A stretch of 64,000 bases of DNA from Clostridiales bacterium (GTDB taxonomy: Bacteria > Bacillota > Clostridia > Christensenellales > Borkfalkiaceae): assembly GCA_015055615.1 (NCBI GenBank), contig SVHT01000002.1, positions 246,783 through 310,782 of the forward strand, in the 5' to 3' direction. Shown here one piece after another: positions 8,237-16,816 of the stretch; position 1 is the stretch's first letter; the number at the start of each line of letters is the position of its first letter. The notes under the pieces were generated by a model. It worked only from the letters and a program-made list of their open reading frames with translations, searched no databases and had not been told where the DNA came from. The translations under genes and the position numbers were made by a program.

Positions 8237-8497
8237 ATGCAAGAAAATTCGGGTACAAAACACACGTTATCGATTGAACAAAGGAAGTTTTTAACGGTCA
8301 GCGCCGTGGAGAGCGTCGTCGCCTTTTCCGAGGTGAAAATCGTACTCTCGTTGGTGGGTGGCGAGCGGTTAAACGTCATTGGTTCGGGTTTAAAAATTAC
8401 GAGTTTTTCCAAATCGAACGGCGCGTTTACGGCAGAGGGGACTCTGACCGGCGTGCAGTACGGCGGTAAAAATTTTGCGGCGAGAATATTTAAATAG
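8237..8497 (+). CDS. yabP: Sporulation protein YabP
   Basis: An 86-residue soluble protein of the YabP/YqfC family, recognised from the pattern in which an anti-parallel beta segment (ESVVAFSEVKIVLSLVGGERLNVIG) is followed by GLKITSFSKSNGAFTAEGTLTGVQYGG. YabP is needed for spore cortex formation in Bacillus and is made in the mother cell. Here it abuts yabQ directly, the order conserved in spore formers. No clear dedicated sporulation promoter could be defined in the 28-nt gap upstream. This gene and yabQ are the main evidence that the organism can sporulate. Confidence 0.85.
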   Translation: MQENSGTKHTLSIEQRKFLTVSAVESVVAFSEVKIVLSLVGGERLNVIGSGLKITSFSKSNGAFTAEGTLTGVQYGGKNFAARIFK

Positions 8498-8878
8498 ATG
8501 GACAGCAAAGGACAGCTTGGCGTGTTTTGCATCTGTATTGCCGTTGGGTTTGTCGGCGGTATGCTGTACGAGGTCGTAGTGCTTTTGCGCGCGTTGTTTC
8601 GTTGCGGAAAGGGGAAGAACAAAATCCTTGGTATTATCTTGGATACGACGTTTTTTATAGGGCTGGCGTTGTTGTTTACGTACGCGGCGTATCGGTTCCG
8701 TTTCCCCGCCTTGCGCGTGTATATGTGGATAGGCTATGCGGTCGGTGGAATAATATATTTAAAAACTTTGCGAAGAATACTTGCATTTTTGCAAAAGGTG
8801 TGCTATAATAGGATAGCAAAAATGGCGGAAAAGTACAAAACGAAGAAGAAACTCTCAAAAATGGGGGATACAGTATGA
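8498..8878 (+). CDS. yabQ: Spore cortex biosynthesis protein YabQ
   Basis: A 126-residue membrane protein starting right after the yabP stop. Hydrophobic segments lie at about residues 8-28, 45-63 and 70-85, followed by a basic cytoplasmic tail (MAEKYKTKKKLSKMG). YabQ localises to membranes around the forespore and is required for cortex synthesis in Bacillus. The N-terminus (QLGVFCICIAVGFVGGMLYEVVVLLRALFR) matches the family. Its stop overlaps the start of the DivIC-like gene as ATGA, so the two are translationally coupled. Shorter than Bacillus YabQ, as in many Clostridia. Confidence 0.83.
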   Translation: MDSKGQLGVFCICIAVGFVGGMLYEVVVLLRALFRCGKGKNKILGIILDTTFFIGLALLFTYAAYRFRFPALRVYMWIGYAVGGIIYLKTLRRILAFLQKVCYNRIAKMAEKYKTKKKLSKMGDTV

Positions 8879-9153
8879 CACAAGATAAGTTGAGGAGAAT
8901 CATAACGGCGAGCGCTTCGGCGATAACGGCGTTGATTGTGTCGTTGTTGATTATCCCCATTTATCAATGGATATCCATTGCAAAATATAACAAAAAAATT
9001 GATACGTTGAAATGGAATATTGCCTATTTAGAGCAGGAATTGGAAGGTTATGGGGACGAGCCTGGCTTGAAGGACACGTTGGAATATTTAAAAACCGAAG
9101 CGGCTCTGCAAAAAATGTATCAAGAGTTGTTGGAATTAGAAGGTAAAAAGTAA
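8875..9153 (+). CDS. DivIC/FtsB-like septum formation initiator, atypical
   Basis: A 92-residue protein with a single transmembrane segment (residues about 13-30) followed by a coiled coil (IDTLKWNIAYLEQELEG) and a second helix (DTLEYLKTEAALQKMYQELLELEGKK). Size, topology and the position after yabQ match divIC of spore formers, which joins FtsL and FtsQ in the divisome. The usual DivIC ending (ARExLGxVKPGE-like) is not present. Its C-terminal 35 residues are nearly identical, also at DNA level, to those of the next gene, which points to recent duplication or gene conversion. Start ATG 8875 overlaps the yabQ stop. Confidence 0.7.
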   Translation: MTQDKLRRIITASASAITALIVSLLIIPIYQWISIAKYNKKIDTLKWNIAYLEQELEGYGDEPGLKDTLEYLKTEAALQKMYQELLELEGKK

Positions 9154-9498
9154 ATGAAAAAAGCTTTTAAAATAGTTTTACTTTCATTAAGCATACTCGT
9201 TTTCTTGGGGTTGGTCGGGTGTAACTCTTTAAAACAAATAAATGCCTATAATGCGGAAATCGAGAGCTTGAGATCAGAAATCTCGAGGTTGGAGCAGGAA
9301 TTGGAAGAATCTGGGGACGAGCCTGGCTTGGAAGACACGTTAATCGAGAGCTTGAGATCAGAAATCTCGAGGTTGGAGCAGGAATTGGCGGGTTATGGGG
9401 ACGAGCCTGGATTGAAGGACACGTTGGAATATTTACGGACTGAAGAGGCTCTGCAAAAAATGTATCAAGAGTTGTTGGAATTAGAAGGTAAAAAGTAA
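9154..9498 (+). CDS. Coiled-coil lipoprotein with internal duplication, paralogue of the preceding gene
   Basis: A 114-residue predicted lipoprotein: signal sequence with lipobox LGLVGC (cysteine near residue 23), then two tandem 28-residue units beginning IESLRSEISRLEQELE and ending GDEPGLEDTL or GDEPGLKDTL, then the same C-terminus as the upstream protein (EYLRTEEALQKMYQELLELEGKK). The coiled coil would sit outside the cell, anchored by lipid, whereas the upstream copy is a single-span membrane protein. Acidic GDEPGLxDTL loops separate the helices. The start follows the previous stop without a gap (TAAATG). I know no described family for it; partnership with the upstream protein through matching helices is inference. 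Confidence 0.7.
   Translation: MKKAFKIVLLSLSILVFLGLVGCNSLKQINAYNAEIESLRSEISRLEQELEESGDEPGLEDTLIESLRSEISRLEQELAGYGDEPGLKDTLEYLRTEEALQKMYQELLELEGKK
9259..9426 (+). repeat. 84-bp in-frame tandem duplication inside the lipoprotein gene
   Basis: Units at 9259-9342 and 9343-9426 each encode 28 residues (IESLRSEISRLEQEL...GDEPGL.DTL). The first 45 or so bases are identical and the rest nearly so, indicating a young duplication that kept the reading frame. Confidence 0.88.
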
Positions 9499-10365
9499 AT
9501 GAAAAGATTTGCCGTGATAGACATCGGCTCGAATTCCGTTCGCCTCATGTTCGTGGCGGACGGAAAAGTTTTATATAAGAGTCTGCATACGACGAGATTG
9601 GGCGAGGGCTTGGTGGAGAAACCGATTTTGTTGCCCGCCGCAATCGAGCGGACGGCGTTGGCGGTCGCCGATTTTTATCAAGTCGCGAAAAGGGAGGGCG
9701 CGGACGGTGTGTTTGCCTTTGCGACGGCTGCGGTGCGCTCGGCACAAAACCGCATGGCGTTTTTGGCGCGAGTAAAAGAGCTTTGCCCCTTGGACATCGA
9801 GGTGGTTTCGGGGGAAGAAGAGGCGGAGCTCGGCGTTTTGGGCGCGCTTGGAAAGCGTGACGGCGGGGTTGTGGATATAGGCGGGGCAAGTACGGAAATT
9901 GTGGTAAAATCGCGCGGGAAACTCGTCTATAAAAAGAGCTTGGATATCGGCGTAGTGCGCTTGAAAGACGGCTACGGTAGAGACGCGCAAGCCATAGAAA
10001 AAGTGGCTTTGGAGGCGGTGGACGAATTCGGTCGATTGCCTGCAACGGAGTTGTTTTGCGGAATCGGCGGTACGGCGACGACGCTTGCGGCGCAATATTT
10101 GGGTTTGGAAACCTATCAATCGGATAAAATTACGGGTATGGAGATTTCCGTAGATGCCTTAAAAACGCTGACGGACAAGCTGTCGGCGATGACGTTGGAA
10201 GAGGTTGCGGCGTTGCCGTGTATGCCCAAAGGGCGCGCAGACGTGATTGTGGGCGGGGCAATCCTATTGACGACGTTGATGCAAAAACTCGGGATATCCG
10301 TATTGACGGTTAGCGATAGGGATAATTTGGAAGGCTACGCAATCAAACGCGGTTTGCTCGAATAA
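9499..10365 (+). CDS. Ppx/GppA-family phosphatase (exopolyphosphatase-like)
   Basis: A 288-residue member of the ASKHA ATPase fold. Phosphate-1 motif DIGSNSVRLMF lies at residues 6-16, the second phosphate loop VVDIGGASTEIVV near residue 122, and GIGGTATTLAA near residue 190. Length equals the short two-domain form (about 300) rather than the longer E. coli Ppx. The family hydrolyses polyphosphate or pppGpp; which of these applies cannot be told from sequence. It starts one base after the stop of the lipoprotein gene and follows the yabP-yabQ-divIC order common in Clostridia. Confidence 0.87.
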   Translation: MKRFAVIDIGSNSVRLMFVADGKVLYKSLHTTRLGEGLVEKPILLPAAIERTALAVADFYQVAKREGADGVFAFATAAVRSAQNRMAFLARVKELCPLDIEVVSGEEEAELGVLGALGKRDGGVVDIGGASTEIVVKSRGKLVYKKSLDIGVVRLKDGYGRDAQAIEKVALEAVDEFGRLPATELFCGIGGTATTLAAQYLGLETYQSDKITGMEISVDALKTLTDKLSAMTLEEVAALPCMPKGRADVIVGGAILLTTLMQKLGISVLTVSDRDNLEGYAIKRGLLE

Positions 10366-10387
10366 GGAATAAAAGGAACGGACGAAA

Positions 10388-11455
10388 ATGAAAAGACGGA
10401 TTGCGACAATTTATGCCATAGCGCAAACAGCGTTGCTGTTGGCGGGGCTTGCGCTGGTCTTTTTCTTTGCTTGGAAAGGAGAAATTGCGGACGTGGTTTG
10501 GTGTTTAATCGGCATGGCGGCGTCCTTTGTCATTGCGCCCGTTTTGCACGAGCTGGGGCACGTATTTTTCGCTTTGTCGGCGCAAATGGAGTGCGTCCTC
10601 GTCAAATGTTTCTGTTTTAAAATTGTGCGTGTGCAAGGGAAAAAGCGTTTCCGCTTTGCCTCGCCGTTTGCTGCGGACGAAACGCAAGTAATCCCGAAGA
10701 CGGGCGGGAATATGCAAAAACGCGCCGCGAAATACGCAATCGGCGGTTTGCTCGTCAGCGGTGTTTTCGTGGCATTGCTGGTGCTTGCCGCAATTTGCTG
10801 TACCTGCTTTTGGAGAACGCAGTTCGTCCTTTGGGGGGTAATTCCGTATGCGGCGTATTTATTCTTACTCAACGTGGCGCCCCTTGAATATGCGAGCGGG
10901 AAAACGGACGTGTTGGTGTATATCGGCATAAAAAAGAATGCCCCCGTGGAAAAGAATATGCTTGCCGCTATGGAAATTCAAGGCAATTTATACGCGGGCA
11001 AGAGCTTTGCGGAGTTGGACGAAAATTTGTATTACGCTCTTCCGCAGCTTGTAGAGGACGAGCCTATGTATGCCGTGATGCTCGACCTTCGCTATCGCTA
11101 TCATTTAGAAAAAGGGGAGTTGGAGCGCGCGGGAGATTGTTTAAATCGCTTGGCGCAATCGCAAGAATACTTGCCGTACGAGCAGGTAATGCAGGTCGCT
11201 GTGGAGCTGACGTATATGCACGCGGTAAACGGCGATATTGAAAACGCCGAAGAGAGCGCGAAACTTTGCAAGGAAAGCTTGCAAGAGGATACGGCGCGGG
11301 CGAAACGCGCCTTGCTTGCCTATGCTTTGGCAACGGGTAACCACGAGGGCGTTGCCGTGTTAAGGGAGCAAGCCTTTGCGGTTGCGGATAAAGAATATCC
11401 GTCGGGTGTGGCGAAATCGGAAAAAATTTTGCTTGCAAGGCTTTGCGAGGAATAA
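10388..11455 (+). CDS. M50-like membrane zinc metalloprotease with helical C-terminal domain
   Basis: A 355-residue protein. The N-terminal half has about four transmembrane segments, with the zinc-binding HELGH motif (residues about 55-59) inside the second, and a later NVAPLEYASGKTD segment that recalls the NxxPxxxxD second motif of site-2 proteases. The C-terminal 190 residues are soluble, alpha-helical and tetratricopeptide-like (YRYHLEKGELERAGDCLNRLA, AVNGDIENAEESAKLC). It probably cleaves within or near the membrane; substrate unknown. It begins 22 nt after the phosphatase gene, so co-transcription with the yabPQ group is likely. Confidence 0.72.
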   Translation: MKRRIATIYAIAQTALLLAGLALVFFFAWKGEIADVVWCLIGMAASFVIAPVLHELGHVFFALSAQMECVLVKCFCFKIVRVQGKKRFRFASPFAADETQVIPKTGGNMQKRAAKYAIGGLLVSGVFVALLVLAAICCTCFWRTQFVLWGVIPYAAYLFLLNVAPLEYASGKTDVLVYIGIKKNAPVEKNMLAAMEIQGNLYAGKSFAELDENLYYALPQLVEDEPMYAVMLDLRYRYHLEKGELERAGDCLNRLAQSQEYLPYEQVMQVAVELTYMHAVNGDIENAEESAKLCKESLQEDTARAKRALLAYALATGNHEGVAVLREQAFAVADKEYPSGVAKSEKILLARLCEE

Positions 11456-11521
11456 AAAAGGACAATAAGGGAAACACTTAGGAAAAATCGGCTTACTTGG
11501 TAGGGCGAAAAGAGAGAGGAT

Positions 11522-13033
11522 ATGCAAGTAGTAAAAAAACAACGCAGAGCAGGCGTATTGATGCCGGTGTCGTCGCTCCCTTCCGATTGCGGGATCGGGA
11601 CGTTAGGCGCAGGGGCGTACGCTTTTGTCGATTGGTTGCAATCGGCGGGTATGAAGATTTGGCAGGTGTTGCCGTTGCTCCCGACGGGGTATGGTGACAG
11701 CCCGTATCAATCGTGCGCGTCCGATGCGCTCAATCCCTATTTTATTGATTTTGCGGCTTTGGTGGCGGACGGTTTGCTTAGCGAGGACGATTATAAAACA
11801 ATCGATTGGTCGTGGGACGAACGCCGTGTGGATTACGGAAAGCAGTTTGAACACAAAATCAAGATTTTGCAAAAGGCGTTCGCGCGGTTTGATAAAAATT
11901 GCGACGATTGGAAAGATTTTCTTGCGGACGGAAAATATCTGGACTACGCTCTGTTTATGTCCTTGAAAAGCAGGTTTTTCTATGCGCCTTGGACGGGCTG
12001 GTTAGAGCCTTTCCGCAGTTGTGAGGGCAAGAATTTAGAAAAATATATTGCCGAATACAACGAGGAAATTGAGTTTTGGCAATTTACGCAATATATTTTC
12101 TTGCGACAATGGAAAGCCTTAAAAGCGTACGCCAACGAGCGCGGTATCGAGATTATGGGGGATATGCCAATCTACGTTGCGGAAGACAGCGTGGAGATGT
12201 GGAAATACCGCCGTGATTTGTTTATGTTGGACGGAGCGGGCAATCTTGCTCTGCGCGCGGGGGTTCCGCCCGACGCCTTTTCCGAGGACGGACAGTTGTG
12301 GGGCAACCCCGTATACGATTGGCAGAAGATGAAAAAGGACGGCTATCAATGGTGGAAAGCGCGTATTCGCTATGCGTTTGGATTGTTCGATATCGTACGA
12401 ATCGACCATTTCCGCGCGTTCGACCGTTTTTGGGGGATTCCTGCGTATGCGGAAACGGCGCAGGAGGGCGAGTGGCTGGACGGACCGAAAGCGGCGCTCT
12501 TTAAGGGGCTTGAAGATTATTCAATCGTAGCGGAAGACCTCGGCGTGTTGGACGAGGGGGTATACGCGCTGATGAAGGCGACGGGGTATCCCGGCATGAA
12601 GGTGTTCGAGTTTGCTTTTAACGGCGACGAGGAGAACGAATATCTGCCCACCAATTTTGAAAACGGAAACAGCGTGGCGTACACGGGCACGCACGACAAC
12701 GAAACGTTGCGCTCCTTTTTGGAAAACATGGACGAGAAAGACAGAAAGGACTTTGAAAAGGAATTGGAAGAGCAATGTCTTGCGCTCGACGTGCCTTATT
12801 TGACGGAGACGGTGGAAGACGAGTGCCGCAGTATCGTCGAACTTTTATTTGCCTCCAAAGCAGACACGGTGATCGTGCCCATGCACGACGTGCTGTGTTT
12901 GGGGGAAGAAGCGCGGCTCAACGCGCCCTCTACGCTTGGCAATCAAAACTGGACGTTCCGTTTTACGTTAAACGATTTTGGACGTAGAAAGGCGGCGTGG
13001 TTAAAGGGGTTGACGGAATCGTACAACCGCTGA
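11522..13033 (+). CDS. malQ: 4-alpha-glucanotransferase (amylomaltase)
   Basis: A 503-residue GH77 enzyme. The start RRAGVLMPVSSLPSDCGIGTLG and QVLPLLPTGYGDSPYQS are highly typical. The catalytic region is FDIVRIDHFRAFDRFW (nucleophile Asp), SIVAEDLG (acid/base Glu) and YTGTHDNET (stabilising Asp). It transfers glucan segments between maltodextrins and releases glucose. The next three genes encode a maltose-type ABC importer, so the cassette imports and rearranges starch breakdown products in the cytoplasm. ATG 11522 is preceded by AGAGAGAGGA. I see no obvious promoter in the 66-nt gap. Confidence 0.95.
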   Translation: MQVVKKQRRAGVLMPVSSLPSDCGIGTLGAGAYAFVDWLQSAGMKIWQVLPLLPTGYGDSPYQSCASDALNPYFIDFAALVADGLLSEDDYKTIDWSWDERRVDYGKQFEHKIKILQKAFARFDKNCDDWKDFLADGKYLDYALFMSLKSRFFYAPWTGWLEPFRSCEGKNLEKYIAEYNEEIEFWQFTQYIFLRQWKALKAYANERGIEIMGDMPIYVAEDSVEMWKYRRDLFMLDGAGNLALRAGVPPDAFSEDGQLWGNPVYDWQKMKKDGYQWWKARIRYAFGLFDIVRIDHFRAFDRFWGIPAYAETAQEGEWLDGPKAALFKGLEDYSIVAEDLGVLDEGVYALMKATGYPGMKVFEFAFNGDEENEYLPTNFENGNSVAYTGTHDNETLRSFLENMDEKDRKDFEKELEEQCLALDVPYLTETVEDECRSIVELLFASKADTVIVPMHDVLCLGEEARLNAPSTLGNQNWTFRFTLNDFGRRKAAWLKGLTESYNR

Positions 13034-13062
13034 GAAAACGAATACAATTACAGAAATTATGG

Positions 13063-13097
13063 AAAAATCTCTTTCGTGAAAGCGAGGGGGATTTTTT
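13063..13097 (+). terminator. Probable Rho-independent terminator after malQ
   Basis: An imperfect stem (AAATCTCTTTC / AAGCGAGGGGGATTT) with a short loop is followed by six T. It may reduce rather than stop read-through into the transporter genes. Confidence 0.6.
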
Positions 13098-13174
13098 GCT
13101 TTGCTCGGCGTATAAAAAGGGAGGGAAAAAGAAAGACTAAGAGAAAAGCCCTACCGAGGGACGAGGAGAAAAGT

Positions 13175-14461
13175 ATGAATAGAACAAAAAAAATTGCATG
13201 CGGCGTGCTTGCGTTGACGTCGGCGTTTGGGTTGGCGGGCTGTAAAAGCAAAGCGGTTGGCGCTACGGTGATTACCGTGTGGGTTTCGGAGGCGGATAAA
13301 CCGTTTGCGAGTCAAGTGGCAGAGGAGTTTAAGAGGTTACACCCCGACAAGAATTATCGCTTTGTCATTGATATTCAAGGGGAAAACGACGTGGCGACGC
13401 GGATATTGAACGACGTAGAAAACGCGGCGGACGTATTTTCTTGTTTGAACGACCAACTGCCAAAGCTTATCAACGGCGACGCTCTTGCGCGTATTGCGGG
13501 GGAGAGATTGGAACGCGTTAGGGCGGCAAACTCGGACGATTCGATGGATTCCGTTACGGCTACGGTCAACGGGCAGGACAACGTGTACGGTATGCCGTAT
13601 ACGGACAATACCTTCTTTTTATATTACAACAAAGCGGTTTTGACGGAAACGGACGTGCAGAGCTTGGACGGGATATTGAGTAAGTGCAGCGCGAGCAGAC
13701 AATTCGCCTTTCCAATGACGGACGGATGGTATTCCTCAGCTTTCTATTTTGGTAAAGGGCTCGGCTTTGAAGTAACGTACAACGAGAATTTGGCGGAAAC
13801 CGCGATTAAGTGCGATTTCAACAATGAAACGGGCGTGGCGGTGACGCAGGCAATGTGGAATTACGTGCAAGACGGACGAGTGAAAGCGGACGCGAACGAT
13901 TCCAAGATAACGGCGGGTTTTAACGACGGCTCGATTGTGGCGGCGGTGTCGGGGATTTGGAATAAAACGACGATTGAGCGGTATTTAGGGGATAACTTTG
14001 CGGCGGCGAAATTGCCCACGTACACCTTAAACAAAGGGGGCGTTGGGGAAGAACAAGTACAGCTCGTTTCCTTTGCCGGGTATAAGTTGATGGGCGTGAA
14101 TAATTATTCCGCAAACAAAACGGCGGCAATGGATTTTGCGGAGTTCTATACCAACCGTGAAAACCAAGTCAAGCATTTTGAAATGCGCGGATTCGTGCCG
14201 ACGGATTTGCAGGCGCGCTCGGACGAGCGGGTGCAAGCGGACGTTTGCGCGAAAGCGATTACCGAGCAGCTGCAATACAGTAAAACCCAAAAAGACGTGC
14301 CCTCTACGCTGTGGGTGCCGATGGAAGGTTTGGGCGTAGCGATGGTCACGGGCGCGCAAGGCGGCGGTTTTAATTTGACGGCGCAACTGAACGCTTGTGT
14401 GGCGGCAATTAAATCCACGACGGCGAAAGGACAGACGGAACAGTCGAAACAGACAATGTAA
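13175..14461 (+). CDS. Sugar (maltodextrin-type) ABC transporter substrate-binding lipoprotein
   Basis: A 428-residue family 1 extracellular solute-binding protein. The signal peptide ends in the lipobox GLAGC, so it is lipid-anchored outside the membrane. The mature protein opens with ATVITVWVSEADKPFASQVAEEF, the usual first strand and helix of MalE-like proteins, and later has YGMPYTDNTFFLYYNKAVL. ATG 13175 was chosen because the open frame further upstream is basic, lies over the terminator and lacks a signal, and AGGAGAAA precedes this ATG. Neighbouring malQ and two MalF/MalG-type permeases indicate maltodextrin uptake, although the ligand is inferred. Confidence 0.88.
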   Translation: MNRTKKIACGVLALTSAFGLAGCKSKAVGATVITVWVSEADKPFASQVAEEFKRLHPDKNYRFVIDIQGENDVATRILNDVENAADVFSCLNDQLPKLINGDALARIAGERLERVRAANSDDSMDSVTATVNGQDNVYGMPYTDNTFFLYYNKAVLTETDVQSLDGILSKCSASRQFAFPMTDGWYSSAFYFGKGLGFEVTYNENLAETAIKCDFNNETGVAVTQAMWNYVQDGRVKADANDSKITAGFNDGSIVAAVSGIWNKTTIERYLGDNFAAAKLPTYTLNKGGVGEEQVQLVSFAGYKLMGVNNYSANKTAAMDFAEFYTNRENQVKHFEMRGFVPTDLQARSDERVQADVCAKAITEQLQYSKTQKDVPSTLWVPMEGLGVAMVTGAQGGGFNLTAQLNACVAAIKSTTAKGQTEQSKQTM

Positions 14462-14486
14462 AACGTCTAAAAATTAGGGGGGACAG

Positions 14487-15893
14487 GTGGAAGAACAGAG
14501 GGTGAAAAATCGAAAAAGGTCCGTAAAAATGCCCAAAACGCTGTACGCGTTTAAGGACGGTTCGGTGTATACGCGGCTTTCCTTTCCGTTTATGGGCTTT
14601 GGGCAGATTGCGCGCGGGCAAATCGTAAAGGGCGGAATCTATATGCTGATAGAGCTGGCTTTCGCGCTGTATATGATACTTTTTGGCGGTCGATTCGTCG
14701 CGCATTTGTTTTCGGGGAACCTTGGTACAAGGCTTTCGGGGGAATATTGGAACGAGGAGTTACAGATTTTTGAAAAGGTAAAGGGCGACAACAGCTTTTT
14801 AATTCTTTTGTACGGCGTGATGAGTATCGTCGTTACCTTGGTGTTCGTTTGGATATGGTCGATGAACGTGAAGGGGAGTTACGAAAACGACTTGCGCCGA
14901 AGAAAGGGGGAGCGAATACCAAGCCTTAAAGACGACGTGCGCTTGCTCTTAAACGAGCGCTTTTACGCGCCGCTTTTGGCGCTGCCCTTTGTCGGTTTGT
15001 TGGTGTTTACGGTGATGCCACTCGTGTTTATGGTGCTGATTGCGTTTACCAATTATAACTACGCGCATATGCCGCCGGGAAAGCTCTTCGATTGGGTGGG
15101 GTTTGCCAATTTCAAAACGCTGTTTTCGCTGTCGGGGGGCACGAGCGGTTTTGCTTTCGTCTTTCTGCGTGTGTTGGCATGGACCTTTATCTGGGCGTTT
15201 TTCGCAACGTTTAGCAACTATTTTCTTGGGTTAGCAATCGCCATGATTATCAACAAAAAGGGGATAAAAGTAAAGGCGCTGTGGCGAACTCTGTTTGTGA
15301 TAGCGATTGCAATTCCGCAATTCGTTACCCTGCTTTTGATGCAAAAAATACTCGACAGCGACGGGATATTGAACAAACTGCTGGGGACGAATATTTTATG
15401 GCTGACGGACGCGCGGTATCTGTCCTTGTTGCCAAGGGCGATGATTATTTTGGTCAATATTTGGATTGGCGTGCCATATACCCTTTTGATGTGTTCGGGA
15501 ATACTCTTGAATATTCCCGCCGATTATTACGAGGCGGCGCGGATAGACGGGGCAAATGCGGTAAAGATATTCTTTCATATCACTTTGCCGTATATGCTCC
15601 ATATCACAACGCCTTATCTAATCACGCAGTTTGTCGGGAATATCAATAACTTTAACGTGATATGGCTGTTGACGGGCGGTGGGCCCGTAGACAACGTGTA
15701 TTACGGCGGCGGAACGCAAGCGCAATCGACCGATTTGTTGGTGACGTGGCTGTACCGCTTAACGACCGACCGCAACCCGAAATACAACGTAGCGTCGGTT
15801 ATCGGTATCGTGATTTTTGTCATTAGCGCGGTATTGTCGCTGATTACGTTTAACCGTACGTCGGCGGCGCGGAACGAGGGGGCTTTTCAATGA
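14487..15893 (+). CDS. Maltodextrin-type ABC transporter permease, MalF-like
   Basis: A 468-residue permease. After a cytoplasmic N-terminus there is a small N-terminal hydrophobic region (residues about 40-75 and 100-130), then six transmembrane segments of the binding-protein-dependent permease fold. The EAA loop that docks the ATPase is YEAARIDGANAVKIFFHITLP (about residue 350). The start is GTG 14487 with AGGGGGG just upstream. The C-terminal half also shows TGGGPVDNVYYGG, usual for MalF proteins. Its stop overlaps the next start. No ATPase gene is present in the cassette, so a shared MsmX/MalK-type ATPase encoded elsewhere is expected. Confidence 0.9.
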   Translation: MEEQRVKNRKRSVKMPKTLYAFKDGSVYTRLSFPFMGFGQIARGQIVKGGIYMLIELAFALYMILFGGRFVAHLFSGNLGTRLSGEYWNEELQIFEKVKGDNSFLILLYGVMSIVVTLVFVWIWSMNVKGSYENDLRRRKGERIPSLKDDVRLLLNERFYAPLLALPFVGLLVFTVMPLVFMVLIAFTNYNYAHMPPGKLFDWVGFANFKTLFSLSGGTSGFAFVFLRVLAWTFIWAFFATFSNYFLGLAIAMIINKKGIKVKALWRTLFVIAIAIPQFVTLLLMQKILDSDGILNKLLGTNILWLTDARYLSLLPRAMIILVNIWIGVPYTLLMCSGILLNIPADYYEAARIDGANAVKIFFHITLPYMLHITTPYLITQFVGNINNFNVIWLLTGGGPVDNVYYGGGTQAQSTDLLVTWLYRLTTDRNPKYNVASVIGIVIFVISAVLSLITFNRTSAARNEGAFQ

Positions 15894-16762
15894 TAACAAA
15901 GCAAAAAATTTCTTTGGCAAAATGGCGACGGCATACGGCAAACGTTTTTTTGTATCTCTTGCTCGCCACGCTCGGCGTTTTATGGGTGTTGCCAATCGTA
16001 TACCTCGTGTATACGGCGTTTCGCGTAACGCCCTCAACGGGGATTATCAATACGCTCGTGCCCGATAATTTGCGGCTGGGCTTTGGGAATTTTTCCCGTC
16101 TGTTTGGGGATACGATGTTCCCGAGGTGGCTGGGGAATACTTTGATTGTTTCCGTTGCCTCTTGCGCTTTGACAACCGTGTTTATCCTCATGGTCAGTTA
16201 TGCGTTGTCCCGACTTCGTTTTAAACTGAGAAAACCGATTATGAACGTGCTCTTGGTGTTGGGTATGTTCCCTGGGTTTATGAGCATGATTGCCGTATAT
16301 TTCATTTTAAAAGCGATGAATTTGACAAACTCGCTTGTGGCGCTCGTCATGGTCTATTCGGGGAGCGCGGCGCTGTCCTATTATATCTGTAAAGGCTTTT
16401 TCGATACGATTCCCAAAGCCATGGAAGAGGCGGCGATTTTGGACGGGGCAAGCCAACCTATGATTTTTGCGAAAATCGTGTTGCCACTTGCCAAACCGAT
16501 TATCGTGTATACGGTGTTGACCTCGTTCATTTCGCCGTGGTGTGACTTTATCTTTGTCAATACCATTATCAGCGATCGGGAAAAATATACCGTTGCGCTC
16601 GGACTATACAAAATGATTAATGCGGAAAAGAACAGCTTTAACGACAATTTTACCGTTTTTTGCGCGGGTGCGTTTGTGGTCGGCGGAATTATCGTCACGC
16701 TGTTTATGAGTATGCAACGCTATTACGTGGAAGGCGTAACGAGCGGTGCCGTAAAAGGTTGA
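15890..16762 (+). CDS. Maltodextrin-type ABC transporter permease, MalG-like
   Basis: A 290-residue permease with six hydrophobic segments. The EAA motif is MEEAAILDGASQPMIFAKIVLPLAKP (about residue 180). It ends RYYVEGVTSGAVKG, the highly conserved C-terminus of MalG proteins. It overlaps the MalF-like gene by four bases (ATGA), so both are made in step and pair to form the membrane channel. Family members import maltose and maltodextrins or related glucans. The bidirectional terminator at 16779 follows. Confidence 0.92.
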   Translation: MITKQKISLAKWRRHTANVFLYLLLATLGVLWVLPIVYLVYTAFRVTPSTGIINTLVPDNLRLGFGNFSRLFGDTMFPRWLGNTLIVSVASCALTTVFILMVSYALSRLRFKLRKPIMNVLLVLGMFPGFMSMIAVYFILKAMNLTNSLVALVMVYSGSAALSYYICKGFFDTIPKAMEEAAILDGASQPMIFAKIVLPLAKPIIVYTVLTSFISPWCDFIFVNTIISDREKYTVALGLYKMINAEKNSFNDNFTVFCAGAFVVGGIIVTLFMSMQRYYVEGVTSGAVKG

Positions 16763-16778
16763 TTGGCAGTAATGCGTG

Positions 16779-16812
16779 AAAAATCCCTCGTCTTTGGGAC
16801 GGGGGATTTTTT
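16779..16812. terminator. Bidirectional Rho-independent terminator
   Basis: A stem of about 12 bp (AAATCCCTCGTC / GACGGGGGATTT) is flanked by A-run and T-run, so it works for both the plus-strand maltodextrin cassette and the minus-strand ABC importer that converge here. Confidence 0.85.
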
Positions 16813-16816
16813 GCTG

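Larger units (their letters stand above)
9053..9503 (+). repeat. Duplicated 106-bp block at the ends of two adjacent coiled-coil genes
   Basis: Positions 9053-9158 recur at 9398-9503, a 345-bp offset, with only a handful of differences (clustered around 9094-9108 against 9439-9453). Both copies run through the stop codon into the ATGAAAA start of the next gene. The offset equals the full length of the second gene. Confidence 0.85.
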
